Positions 46,334 to 56,456 are shown, counted from the first letter of the stretch. The stretch: DNA of 64,000 bases from Phyllobacterium phragmitis (GCF_002980495.1 NZ_PVBR01000016.1:1-64000), one strand, 5' to 3'. Numbers and translations are program-made. The notes: generated from the letters alone by a model not told the origin.

Positions 46334-46497
46334 CCCACCCCCCTCTGTCCTGCCGGACATCTCCCCCACAAGGGGGGAGATTGGCTGACACGAACAACAC
46401 GACCTATAGTTCAATGTCTGCGATTGGTGGCGACCTTTATGAAGGCGTAATCTCCCCCCTTGTGGGGGAGATGTCCGGCAGGACAGAGGGGGGTGAG
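46334..46497. repeat. Palindromic intergenic repeat, family C copy 2, inside glcD-glcE
   Basis: Arms ACCCCCCTCTGTCCTGCCGG and ACATCTCCCCCACAAGGGG with complementary right arms, and a middle with CAATGTCTGCGATTGGTG, which is the reverse complement of the middle in the copy at 38263-38425. It fills the 214-base gap between glcD and glcE. Confidence 0.85.
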
Positions 46498-46515
46498 AAC
46501 GTATAGCGACCACGG

Positions 46516-48012
<1,497 letters not shown>

Positions 48013-48247
48013 GGTCTCTCCCGAATGAGCAAAGTGGTAAAAACAGTTTACCTGTCAGCGCACAAACTTGTAAATGCTCCAAACTGGCGCAGCATCGTTG
48101 AAGGCGTTTTTCCCTCAAGGAATGAATGAAAGACGCATCCGGCGGTTCGAAGGCGATGATTTCCACGGATAGCGCGGTGTAGTAAGAACATGACGAGCCG
48201 ATTTCCGGCAATAGGCCCTTGGCGGCTTTTTGAGGCCTGACACACGC

Positions 48248-49171
48248 ATGATGAGCAATCTGGCAGATATGGAGATTTTCGCCCGGGTGGTATCGAGCGG
48301 CAGCATGTCTGCGGCCGGTCGGGAACTGGGGCTTTCTCCCGCCGTCGTCTCGAAACGGCTGCGGCGGCTGGAGGATCGCCTCGGCACCCGGCTTCTCCAG
48401 CGCACGACACGGCAGATCGCGCTCACCGAGGCGGGCCAGGGCTATTACGAGCGCGTGCTGGCGATCCTGTCGGGCGTCGAGGAGGCGGAGAGCTTCGTCT
48501 CGCGCCGCTCTGCTGACGCGCGCGGCACGCTGAAGATTTCCGCGCCGACGACCTTTGGACGAATGCATATCGCGCCCCATCTCGAACCCTTCATGCGGGC
48601 CAATTCAGATCTTTCCATCAACATGATGCTGACCGACGAGATCGTCGATATCGTCGGCGAAGGCTATGATCTGGCGATCCGCATCGCCGAACTCTCCGAT
48701 TCGAGCCTTGTGGCGCGACGGCTCGCTCCGGTGCGCCGCATCCTCGTCGCCGCGCCGCGCTATATCGAGGAGCACGGAAGCCCCGGGGATTTCACTGACC
48801 TGGAAAATCACGTCTGCCTTGCGCCGCACAACAATGATCCCTGGCGGCTCGAAGGTCCGGACGGCCCGGTAACGCTTCGCCCCGCCGGGCCGTTGCAGAC
48901 CAATTCCAGCGAAGTGGTGCGCGAGGCGGTTCTGGGCGGCCTCGGCATTGCCCAGCGTTCGACCTGGGATATCGGCCCGGAACTGGCGGCGGCCAAGCTC
49001 GTCCAGGTGCTGCCGGACTATACAGCGACGCGCAAGGTGGCGATCCACGCCGTCTATCCCTCGCGCCAGTTCCTGCCGGCCAAGGTACGGCTTTTCATCG
49101 ACTATCTCGCCGATCTCTATGGTCCCGTGCCCTATTGGGAAAAACCGCCTAAGGCGGAGCTCAGCCGATAA
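48248..49171 (+). CDS. LysR-family regulator divergent from glcD
   Basis: Regulator of about 307 residues. The N-terminal helix-turn-helix (LADMEIFARVVSSGSMSAAG, PAVVSKRLRRLEDRLGTRLLQ) and the effector domain (DLAIRIAELSDSSLVARRLA) are typical of the CrgA/DmlR-like group. ATG 48248 or 48251 is the start; the frame extends to a TTG at 48230. It lies 235 bases from glcD on the opposite strand and so is a candidate regulator of glycolate oxidation. The 3' end overlaps the convergent deacetylase gene by 11 bases. Confidence 0.9.
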   Translation: MMSNLADMEIFARVVSSGSMSAAGRELGLSPAVVSKRLRRLEDRLGTRLLQRTTRQIALTEAGQGYYERVLAILSGVEEAESFVSRRSADARGTLKISAPTTFGRMHIAPHLEPFMRANSDLSINMMLTDEIVDIVGEGYDLAIRIAELSDSSLVARRLAPVRRILVAAPRYIEEHGSPGDFTDLENHVCLAPHNNDPWRLEGPDGPVTLRPAGPLQTNSSEVVREAVLGGLGIAQRSTWDIGPELAAAKLVQVLPDYTATRKVAIHAVYPSRQFLPAKVRLFIDYLADLYGPVPYWEKPPKAELSR

Positions 49172-50207
49172 AGGGAATGCCGGAGAGGAGCGCTTCGACA
49201 TAGCGCTTCTTCTGGTAATGGCCGTTGAGCGAAACGCGGGGAAAGAGCGCCGGGGTATCGGGATCGCGTGTGCGCAACACGCCCGGCCGGGTCGTCACGG
49301 CCAGCGCGAAGCCGGCGTCGACGACAGCCGTTTGCGTCTGCTCGCTCACCGCGTCTCGCGTGCCGTAGGGGTAGCAGAAGCTTTCGGGGCGATAGCCGCA
49401 CCATTCAGCAACGGCGTCTGCGGATTGGCCGATCTCGCGCACCAGCCGCGCCTCATCGACACGCGCGAGATTGACATGGGTGAGCGTGTGCGCGCCGGCG
49501 CGGAACAGCGGATCTGTGGCAAGCGCACGCAATTCGTCCCCAGTCATCACCAGATCGTCGACGATCGCCACCGGATCGATGCCGTTATCGCGCGCGGCAG
49601 CATCGATATGCGCCACCGCCTCGTCCTCATCCGCCGCCTGGACGAAGCGCGCGAGCCGGGCAAAGGCGTGATGTCTTTGCGCCGGCGTGGCGCTCGCCAC
49701 CCTCTCCAGCCCCGATCCGAAATCGAATGTGAAAGATGAAACCTTGCCGAGCAGGGCTTGCGCCGTCTCCCACCAGATCGTCCGTTTGCGTTCAATGAAA
49801 CCCCTGGTGATGAAGATCGTATAGGGCATGGCGAACTGGCGGAATATCGGCGCGGCATATTCGATATTATCGCGATAGCCGTCATCGAGCGTGAACGAGA
49901 CGAAGCGGCGTGTATCGTCGCGATCAGCCAGAAGCCGCGGTAGGTCGTGCAGATGGGCCGGTACCAACCCGGCTTCCAGGGCTGTCTCGATCGCCTGCCG
50001 GAGAAAATGCGGTGTCACCGAGAGATGCGCGTTGGGCCTGAAGGATGGTTCCGTTGGCGGCCGCACGTGATGAAGCGTGAAGATCACCCCGCGTCCCGCG
50101 GCATTGGGCAGGAACCGCCCGGCGCGCGTCAGCGCCACCGCCTCCATCCCGGCGCGAATGACGGCATGTTTCGCCAGATATGTCGCGGACGTCTTCCAGG
50201 TGCTCAT
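49161..50207 (-). CDS. Polysaccharide deacetylase-family protein (CE4)
   Basis: NodB-homology carbohydrate esterase of 348 residues. The metal and catalytic motif FTLDDGYRDN lies near residue 105, and a second motif, GAHTLTHVNLAR, gives the His ligands (H..TH). A third block PESFCYPYG is also present. Related enzymes remove acetyl groups from N-acetylglucosamine in surface polysaccharide or peptidoglycan. No clear signal peptide is seen, so the cell location is uncertain. The frame extends to 50300, but the ATG at 50207 has a GGTGG site before it. Confidence 0.87.
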   Translation of the reverse strand: MSTWKTSATYLAKHAVIRAGMEAVALTRAGRFLPNAAGRGVIFTLHHVRPPTEPSFRPNAHLSVTPHFLRQAIETALEAGLVPAHLHDLPRLLADRDDTRRFVSFTLDDGYRDNIEYAAPIFRQFAMPYTIFITRGFIERKRTIWWETAQALLGKVSSFTFDFGSGLERVASATPAQRHHAFARLARFVQAADEDEAVAHIDAAARDNGIDPVAIVDDLVMTGDELRALATDPLFRAGAHTLTHVNLARVDEARLVREIGQSADAVAEWCGYRPESFCYPYGTRDAVSEQTQTAVVDAGFALAVTTRPGVLRTRDPDTPALFPRVSLNGHYQKKRYVEALLSGIPFIG

Positions 50208-50280
50208 TTCGCCACCATGCCGATAAAATCTCAAAAAAGCGTTCGCCGCGCCATGAACACCCGGGACAGTGCGTACGAAC

Positions 50281-50299
50281 TGGACAAAACAATTGACCA
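50281..50299. promoter_or_regulatory. Candidate GntR/FadR operator
   Basis: TGGACAA and TTGACCA form an inverted repeat around five bases, with one mismatch. It resembles the TGGT...ACCA sites of FadR-type regulators and lies 55 bases before the GntR gene, so autoregulation is possible. Confidence 0.45.
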
Positions 50300-50353
50300 C
50301 TTTTGCCTGATACCGCTACTCTGCCCGCTCACGGGATTGTTTGGCGAAATTGC

Positions 50354-51181
50354 ATGGGCGAGCAGATATTTTCCAGAATCGAGCCTTCGCGCACGGCGGA
50401 CGATGTCGTCAGCCAGATCGAGCTTTTGATCCTGGAAGGCATATTGCGGGTCGGCGACCGCCTGCCTGGCGAACGTGAACTGGCGCGGCAGTTCGACATT
50501 TCGCGGCCGATCCTGCGGGAAGCGCTGAAAAGACTGGAGAGCCGCGGCCTTCTTGTCACGCGCCATGGCGGCGGCACCTTCGTCGCCGATGTGATCGGGC
50601 AGGTCTTCACCCGGCCGATCATCGAACTGATCGCCAGCCACCGCAAGGCGACCGCCGATTATCTCGAATATCGCCGTGAAATCGAGAGCATTGCCGCCGA
50701 GTTCGCAGCAAAGCGTGCGACGGCGGACGACAAGGCGCTTCTGACGCGGATCATGGATGCGATGGAAGCCGCCCATGGCAAGGACGATTTCGCGGAAGAA
50801 GCCCATCTCGATGTCGAATTCCATAATGCGATCGGCGAGTGTGCGCATAATATCGTGCTCCTGCACACGCTGCGATCCTGTTACAGGCTCCTGGCCGACG
50901 GCGTATTCTACAACCGCGCGCTGATCTATGGCTTTCCCGGCGCGCGCGGGATGCTTTTGGCGCAGCACCGTGCCATTTTCAATGCCGTGATCGGCGGCGA
51001 TCCCTCGGCTGCGCGCAAGGCGGTGGAGGCGCATATTGATTTCATCGAGCGTGCCATGCACGATGCCGAGCTTAGCTATTCATGGCAGCAGGTCTCGCGC
51101 CTGCGGCTCACCCAACGCAGTTCCGGCGTTCCCCATCCCAGTCCCATTACGGGGCACGCCAGCACAAGTCAGGACTCATGA
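50354..51181 (+). CDS. GntR-family regulator, FadR/PdhR subgroup
   Basis: Regulator of about 275 residues. The winged helix (TADDVVSQIELLILEGILRVGDRLPGERELARQFDISRPILREALKRLESRGLL) is followed by the all-helical FCD effector domain with its metal-binding pattern (DVEFHNAIGECAHN, then His in AQHRAIFNAV and EAHIDFIE). FadR-type members respond to organic acids such as lactate, pyruvate or glycolate; the ligand is unknown. The start at 50354 is the family start. Its last codons overlap the phosphatase start (ATGA). Confidence 0.92.
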   Translation: MGEQIFSRIEPSRTADDVVSQIELLILEGILRVGDRLPGERELARQFDISRPILREALKRLESRGLLVTRHGGGTFVADVIGQVFTRPIIELIASHRKATADYLEYRREIESIAAEFAAKRATADDKALLTRIMDAMEAAHGKDDFAEEAHLDVEFHNAIGECAHNIVLLHTLRSCYRLLADGVFYNRALIYGFPGARGMLLAQHRAIFNAVIGGDPSAARKAVEAHIDFIERAMHDAELSYSWQQVSRLRLTQRSSGVPHPSPITGHASTSQDS

Positions 51182-51915
51182 AGTCAGTCACACTTCCCGA
51201 AGCAGCGGGGCCTGAGGGCCTTCGCCTTTACGCCATTGGCGACGTTCACGGGCGGGCGGATCTCTTGGCCAGAATGCACGGGCTGATCCGCGCCGATCTC
51301 GCCGACAATCCCGTTCACGACTGGCGGATCGTGCATCTGGGCGATTATGTCGATCGCGGCCCGGCTTCAAAGGCCGTTCTGGATTTCCTGATCGATGCGC
51401 GGGAAAAAGACGACCGCAATCTGATCCTCGCCGGGAACCACGAGGTGAGTTTTCTGGACTTCCTGGCACTTGCCGAGCCAGACGGCGTCTTTGCCAATAA
51501 TGGCGGGCGCGAAACGGCGCTTTCCTACGGCGTGGAGATCGATTTCAACGATCCTGATTCGGTCGATCAAGGCTATGTCGCGTTGGTCAGTGCCGTGCCG
51601 CAGGCGCATGTCGCATTTCTCAAACATTTGCCGCGCGCTCTTATCTTCGGCGATTTCTTCTTTTGTCACGCAGGTATCAGGCCGGGTATCGCGCTCGACA
51701 GGCAGGATCCCGACGATCTGATCTGGATAAGGCGTGAATTTCTCGACTGGACGGAGCCGTTCGAGAAGGTGGTCATCCATGGCCATACGCCGCTTGAGGC
51801 AGTCGATGTGAGATCCAACAGGGTCAATCTCGATACTTTTGCCTGGCATTCGGGCCGGCTCAGCGCCATCGTCATCGACGGTCGGGCCAAGCGCTTCATC
51901 GAAGCGCGATCATGA
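51178..51915 (+). CDS. PPP-type serine/threonine protein phosphatase
   Basis: Metallophosphoesterase of 245 residues, PrpA/PrpB or ApaH-like. The metal-site motifs are GDVHGR, GDYVDRG and GNHE (LAGNHEVSFLD), followed by HAGIRPG and HGHTP, the complete set for this superfamily. It may remove phosphate from proteins or bis-nucleoside polyphosphates; substrate unknown. The start overlaps the GntR stop by four bases, so the regulator and the phosphatase are translated together, an uncommon coupling. Confidence 0.92.
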   Translation: MKSVTLPEAAGPEGLRLYAIGDVHGRADLLARMHGLIRADLADNPVHDWRIVHLGDYVDRGPASKAVLDFLIDAREKDDRNLILAGNHEVSFLDFLALAEPDGVFANNGGRETALSYGVEIDFNDPDSVDQGYVALVSAVPQAHVAFLKHLPRALIFGDFFFCHAGIRPGIALDRQDPDDLIWIRREFLDWTEPFEKVVIHGHTPLEAVDVRSNRVNLDTFAWHSGRLSAIVIDGRAKRFIEARS

Positions 51916-51933
51916 GTTCATAGAGATCAGAGA

Positions 51934-52074
51934 TCAATGAAAGTCGGACGAGATGCCATATCCGTCGCTTGATACCTGATTATTGCCCGCATCGACCGAA
52001 AAGATGCCGGTGGCCATGAACAGGATGGCAGAGATCATGAGAACGGTGAGGAGCGTGGCGCTCTTGGCAGTCAT
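51934..52074 (-). CDS. Small single-helix membrane protein, 46 residues
   Basis: A short hydrophobic protein: a basic start (MTAKSA), one strong helix TLLTVLMISAILFMATGIF and a polar tail with Gly, Asn and Ser. GGAG stands nine bases before the ATG. It could be an inner-membrane peptide. No known family is recognised. It is convergent with the phosphatase gene and 18 bases away. A longer frame to 52197 starts without a site. Confidence 0.55.
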   Translation of the reverse strand: MTAKSATLLTVLMISAILFMATGIFSVDAGNNQVSSDGYGISSDFH

Positions 52075-52421
52075 TTCTAACGTCTCCACAAACTTCAGTA
52101 TTGTCATTGCGGCGAAGAATGCGCCCGGTTGAATATCCGGATCATCAGGTCGCCGCCGGTGCGTCAGCCAAGTACACCCGCAATTCGTTACAGACAACTG
52201 AACGGTGAGGGTTGGATTTTAGATTTCCACAAATTGGAGGGCTTTGACCGACCCCTGTGGCAGGAGAGCAACGTTTCCGTGTGGCTAAACCTGCCGCACC
52301 CAGGCGCGGGCGAGCGCCATGCCGGCGACATCCGCGGCCGGGCCGTTTATAGCACGCGGCAGACCGGTCCAAAAGAGGCCTGACTTGACCGCATGGCCCC
52401 TGCTCTGCCATCGATGAATCC
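52075..52421. other. Intergenic region before rsmE
   Basis: A 347-base gap that must hold the promoters of the divergent small membrane protein gene and rsmE. No further gene or structured element is seen. Confidence 0.4.
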
Positions 52422-53177
52422 ATGCGCGCGAATTATAGAATGCACAGACTGTTCATCGATGCCCCGCTTGGCGGCGGCGAGCAGATATCGCCTCCAGCCG
52501 AGGCCGCCCATTATCTCGCCAATGTGTTGCGGATGAAGGACGGCAATGAAATTCTCCTCTTCAACGGCCGCGACGGCGAGTGGAAAGCCAGGCTTCGCGT
52601 CGAAGGTAAAAAGCGCGTCGGGCTCGACGTGCTGGAAGAAACGCGGCCGCAGACGGAGCACCCGGATCTCGTCTATTGTTTCGCGCCGTTGAAGCAGGGG
52701 CGGCTGGATTATCTGGTGCAGAAGGCGGTCGAGATGGGCGCTGGCGTGCTGCAGCCCGTCATCACCCAGCACACGCAGGTTCCGAAGATCGGCATCGAGC
52801 GCATCCGCGCCAATGCGGTGGAAGCCGCCGAACAATGCGGCGTGCTGAGCCTTGCCGAATGCCGCGAGGCGGTGAAACTCGACCGGCTGCTCGATGATTG
52901 GGAACCGTCCCGCCGCCTGATCTTCTGCGACGAGGGGCATGAGACGGATAATCCCCTGCCGCTTCTGCAATCGCTCGGGCCGGGACCGCTCGGCCTCATC
53001 ATCGGCCCGGAGGGTGGGTTTTCCGAGGAAGAGCGTAGCGTGTTGCACCGCCGGCCCTTCGTCACCGCCATTCCGCTCGGTCCCCGCATCCTGCGCGCCG
53101 ACACAGCGGCCGTGGCGGCGCTGGCATTGGTGCAGGCCACGATCGGCGACTGGAATTTTAGGGGAGTACGGGAATAG
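52422..53177 (+). CDS. rsmE: 16S rRNA (uracil-1498-N3)-methyltransferase RsmE
   Basis: SPOUT-class methyltransferase acting on U1498 of 16S rRNA; 251 residues. It shows the N-terminal PUA-like part ([26 protein letters not shown]), then [19 protein letters not shown], the SAM-binding knot [11 protein letters not shown] and [18 protein letters not shown] start at 52440 is also possible. The last four codons are read from a palindromic repeat (53158-53248), and the stop lies inside it. Confidence 0.94.
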   Translation: MRANYRMHRLFIDAPLGGGEQISPPAEAAHYLANVLRMKDGNEILLFNGRDGEWKARLRVEGKKRVGLDVLEETRPQTEHPDLVYCFAPLKQGRLDYLVQKAVEMGAGVLQPVITQHTQVPKIGIERIRANAVEAAEQCGVLSLAECREAVKLDRLLDDWEPSRRLIFCDEGHETDNPLPLLQSLGPGPLGLIIGPEGGFSEEERSVLHRRPFVTAIPLGPRILRADTAAVAALALVQATIGDWNFRGVRE

Positions 53178-53248
53178 GGGAATATGTTCTTATTACAAGC
53201 GTGCCCTCCCCCTTACTCACTTATTCCCTTACTCTCCTACTCCCCTAA
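53158..53248. repeat. Hairpin related to the tadA 3' repeat
   Basis: TTAGGGGAGTA at the left pairs with TACTCCCCTAA at the right, with inner GGGAATAGGGGAATATGTT facing CTTATTCCC and related runs. It resembles the element at 19709-19795 in sequence (GGGGAATA unit) and position (it carries the stop codon of the upstream gene). Confidence 0.75.
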
Positions 53249-53354
53249 TAATCAATTTGCCTTGATCGACGCATAAAAGGAATTCACTTGCGCAGTTTGA
53301 CAAAACCGTCCAATCACCAACCAAAGAGTCAGGGGTTTAGAGAAACGGCAGGGC

Positions 53355-54728
53355 ATGGCGCGCGACACCACGGATGAAACGTCGATCACCTCAACGGACG
53401 AACTGGTGTCCTACCTGGCGGCGGGCAACAAGCCGGCAGAGCAATGGCGCATCGGCACCGAACACGAGAAATTTCCGTTCTACACCGCCGACAACAGCCC
53501 CGTCCCCTATGAAGGCCCACGCGGCATCCGCGCCATTCTCGAAGGGATGCGGGTCAAGCTCGGCTGGGATCCCATCATCGACGAAGGCAATATCATCGGC
53601 CTTGTAGAGCCGACCGGACAAGGCGCGATCTCGCTCGAGCCGGGTGGCCAGTTCGAACTTTCCGGCGCGCCGCTTTCGACCATCCACCAGACCTGCCGCG
53701 AGGTGAATGCCCATCTGTCCCAGGTGCGCCAGATCGCCGATCATCTCGGCATTCGCTTCCTCGGCACGGGCGGCAGCCCGAAATGGACGCTGGCGGAAAC
53801 GCCAATCATGCCGAAATCGCGCTATAAGATCATGACGAACTACATGCCCAAGGTCGGGCATGAGGGTCTCGACATGATGTACCGCACCTGCACGATCCAG
53901 GTTAATCTCGATTTCGCGTCGGAAACCGACATGCGCCGCAAGATGCAGGTTTCGATGAAGCTGCAATCGATCGCGACGGCGCTGTTCGCCAGTTCCCCCT
54001 TCACCGAGAGCAAGCCGAACGGCCTGCAATCATGGCGCTCGAATATCTGGCGCGATACGGACAACCAGCGTTCCGGCGTTCTGCCCTTCGTCTTCTCGCC
54101 GGATTTCGGTTTTGCCGATTATGTCGATTGGGCGCTCGACGTGCCGATGTATTTCGTCCTGCGCGAGGGGCAGTATTACGACGCCACGCATGTGACGTTC
54201 CGCCAGTTCATGAATGGCGCTTTGCGCGACGAGGTGCCTGATGGCATGCCGAATATGGGCGACTGGGCCAATCATCTCTCGACGCTTTTCCCGGAAGTGC
54301 GGCTGAAGCGTTTTCTCGAAATGCGCGGCGCCGACGGCGGACCGTGGCGGCGCATCTGCGCGCTGCCCGCCTATTGGGTGGGCCTGCTCTATGATGCCGA
54401 AGCGCTCAATGCCGCCGAGGATCTGACCCGCGACTGGCAATATGAAGAGGTGCAGGAGCTGCGCGATGCGGTGCCGGCGCAAGGGCTCAACGCCATTTTC
54501 CGCAATCGCGCCGTGCGCGATATCGCCCGTGAAACGCTGGAGATTTCACATCTCGGCCTGAAAAACCGCAATCGCCTCAACAGCGACGGCTTCGACGAGA
54601 CCCATTATCTGGCGCCGCTCGAGGAAATCGTCGCGCGCGGCACGACGGATGCCGAGAAGATGCTGAGCCAGTATCATAGCGTCTGGGGCAGCTCCATCGA
54701 GCCGATCTTCCTTGAGTATGCTTATTAG
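53355..54728 (+). CDS. gshA: Glutamate-cysteine ligase, plant-type
   Basis: First step of glutathione synthesis: joins glutamate and cysteine with ATP. The 457-residue length and sequence (TEHEKFPFY, GNIIGLVEPTGQGAISLEPGGQFELSGAPL, FLGTGGSPKWTLAETPIMPKSRY) mark the plant-like class of alphaproteobacteria rather than the E. coli GshA. It ends exactly where a run of TGAATGG repeats starts. Confidence 0.96.
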   Translation: MARDTTDETSITSTDELVSYLAAGNKPAEQWRIGTEHEKFPFYTADNSPVPYEGPRGIRAILEGMRVKLGWDPIIDEGNIIGLVEPTGQGAISLEPGGQFELSGAPLSTIHQTCREVNAHLSQVRQIADHLGIRFLGTGGSPKWTLAETPIMPKSRYKIMTNYMPKVGHEGLDMMYRTCTIQVNLDFASETDMRRKMQVSMKLQSIATALFASSPFTESKPNGLQSWRSNIWRDTDNQRSGVLPFVFSPDFGFADYVDWALDVPMYFVLREGQYYDATHVTFRQFMNGALRDEVPDGMPNMGDWANHLSTLFPEVRLKRFLEMRGADGGPWRRICALPAYWVGLLYDAEALNAAEDLTRDWQYEEVQELRDAVPAQGLNAIFRNRAVRDIARETLEISHLGLKNRNRLNSDGFDETHYLAPLEEIVARGTTDAEKMLSQYHSVWGSSIEPIFLEYAY

Positions 54729-54825
54729 TGAATGGTGAATGGTGAATGGTGAATGGTGAATGGAAAAGGGTGCTATCCGCCAACTCCTGTTCAATATTAC
54801 TATTTCACAATTCCCTATTCACCAT
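54729..54825. repeat. Five tandem TGAATGG repeats after gshA
   Basis: Five perfect copies of TGAATGG at 54729-54763, starting at the base after the gshA stop. About 50 bases on, ATTCACCAT at 54817-54825 is complementary to the repeat unit, so a hairpin is possible. Same style as the repeats after tadA and rsmE but a different unit. Confidence 0.75.
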
Positions 54826-54857
54826 AAAAAAGCCCGGCCGTGAAAGCACGGCCGGGC
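54825..54857 (-). terminator. Rho-independent terminator, minus strand
   Basis: GCCCGGCCGTG (54832-54842) and CACGGCCGGGC (54847-54857) form an 11-base-pair stem; on the minus strand a T run follows (AAAAAA at 54826-54831 on the plus strand). It would end transcription of the DUF1127 gene. Confidence 0.9.
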
Positions 54858-54978
54858 AGGTGGCAGGCGAAGCCGGGAGGGGATCCGGCTTGTGAATGGG
54901 GTGGCCGCCTGCCTTGGGAACTTTGTCTTTGACGCATGTCGTTATCCCGAAACCGGTTCCCACTTTCGGGCGACATGC

Positions 54979-55281
54979 TTAGAGCGAAATGCTGCGAACC
55001 GCCTGCTGCCGGACGCGGGCATCAGCCAGGTCTCCGAGCGCGCTGCTCGGGTCATCCAGATAGGAATAACCGAGAACCGCGTGTAGATCGGAGCGGCTGA
55101 TGCCGATATCCTTCAGCATGTGATCGTCCAAATCGCCCAATCCGAGGATCGCCGCACGGTTTCGGCGCACGACGAAAAACTTCACCACCATATTGAAGGC
55201 GTGCGTGGCCGTCTGCGTCATCATCGCAGCAAAACCGGTCGCGGCAGGCAACTTCACGGTCGTCGTCTTTATCGTCGTCAT
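54979..55281 (-). CDS. DUF1127 domain protein
   Basis: Small protein of 100 residues. The last half carries the DUF1127 motif: FVVRRNRAAILGLGDLDDHMLKDIGISRSDL. Its first 50 residues are Thr/Ala-rich with a hydrophobic stretch. DUF1127 proteins are small, often stress-induced; in alphaproteobacteria several belong to a LsrB/VtlR regulon with roles in RNA turnover and sugar or phosphate use. AGGAG with seven bases of spacing sets the start at 55281. It is divergent from a LysR gene which may be that regulator. Confidence 0.88.
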   Translation of the reverse strand: MTTIKTTTVKLPAATGFAAMMTQTATHAFNMVVKFFVVRRNRAAILGLGDLDDHMLKDIGISRSDLHAVLGYSYLDDPSSALGDLADARVRQQAVRSISL

Positions 55282-55457
55282 CGCCGTTCTCCTTGGGGCG
55301 CGTGAGCATAAGAAAATCCACCGCACGGAAAGCATTTCCGCACGCTCGTTGCGCAGCTTTTTTTCGAAGCTGCGCGCCTTTTTCGTGAACATGGATGTTA
55401 TGAGGCAGGCTTATTGATTATTCAAACGAATGTTTCTAATGTTATTGTTCAATATTG

Positions 55458-56432
55458 ATGATGGATAAGCTCATGACCGCCCCGCTCGATCTCGATCAGT
55501 TGCAGACCTTCATCGCCATTGCCGATTCCGGCAGCTTCACCCGGGCGGCGAACGTGGTGTTCAAGACCCAGTCGGCCGTTTCGATGCAGATGCGGCGGCT
55601 GGAAGAGCGGATCGGCAAGCCGCTGTTCGAGCGCGACGGGCGCACCAACCGGCTGACGGAAGATGGCGAGCGGCTTCTCATCTATGCCAGGCGGATGATC
55701 CATCTGAACAGCGAGACCGTTGCCGCCTTCGACGACACGCAGCTCGAAGGCCATGTCCGCATCGGCACGCCGGACGATTATGCAGACCGTTTCCTGCCGG
55801 AGATCATGGCGCGGTTCGCCCGCTCCAATCCCCGCGTCGAACTGTCAGTCGTGTGCGAGCCGACCGTCAATCTCGACGAGATGATAAGGCGGGGAACGCT
55901 CGATATCGCGCTGGTCACCCAATGCGACGACAAGCGCCGTTCGGAAGTGGTGCGCAGCGAGCCGCTGCTCTGGGTCACATCGGCAAACCATGCCGTCCAC
56001 GAGCAGGCAGTGCTGCCGCTTGCCGTGGGGCGCCCGACCTGCATATGGCGGCGTTCGGCGACCGACGTGCTCGATACGGCGGGGCGGGATTATCGCATCC
56101 TCTTTACCAGCTGGTCGGCAACCGTCCTGGCGGCTGCGGTGCTTTCCGGCCTTGCCGTTTCCATCCTGCCGGAATGCGCGCTGCGCCCCGGAATGCGGGT
56201 CCTGGGTGAACCGGAAGGCTTCGGCAAGCTGCCGGAATTCGGGATCGGCATCATGCGCGGCCACAGCAAGCAGACCGCCATCATCGACGCGCTGGCGCAG
56301 CATATCATCGAAAGCCTCGACAATATCTCCTCGCCCGCGCAGGCGGGCCTCGCCACATCGGACATCACGCAGCTCACCACCAATGTGCGCACGCGGCGAG
56401 TGCGCTCGAGCGAGCTCGTGCCGGGGTGGTAA
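55458..56432 (+). CDS. LysR-family regulator, LsrB/VtlR-like
   Basis: Regulator of about 324 residues. The helix-turn-helix reads LDQLQTFIAIADSGSFTRAA, then QSAVSMQMRRLEERIGKPLFERDGR. The effector domain contains RIGTPDDYADRFLPEIMARFARSNPRVEL and a C-terminal LPECALRPGMRVLGEPEGF. These blocks match, as far as I can recall, LsrB of Sinorhizobium/Agrobacterium and VtlR of Brucella, which control sRNAs and small DUF1127 genes. Its divergent position to a DUF1127 gene supports this. Several possible starts (TTG 55455, ATG 55458, 55461, 55473); none has a strong site. Confidence 0.88.
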   Translation: MMDKLMTAPLDLDQLQTFIAIADSGSFTRAANVVFKTQSAVSMQMRRLEERIGKPLFERDGRTNRLTEDGERLLIYARRMIHLNSETVAAFDDTQLEGHVRIGTPDDYADRFLPEIMARFARSNPRVELSVVCEPTVNLDEMIRRGTLDIALVTQCDDKRRSEVVRSEPLLWVTSANHAVHEQAVLPLAVGRPTCIWRRSATDVLDTAGRDYRILFTSWSATVLAAAVLSGLAVSILPECALRPGMRVLGEPEGFGKLPEFGIGIMRGHSKQTAIIDALAQHIIESLDNISSPAQAGLATSDITQLTTNVRTRRVRSSELVPGW

Positions 56433-56456
56433 GCCTTCCACCTTTCCTGGACTTGC

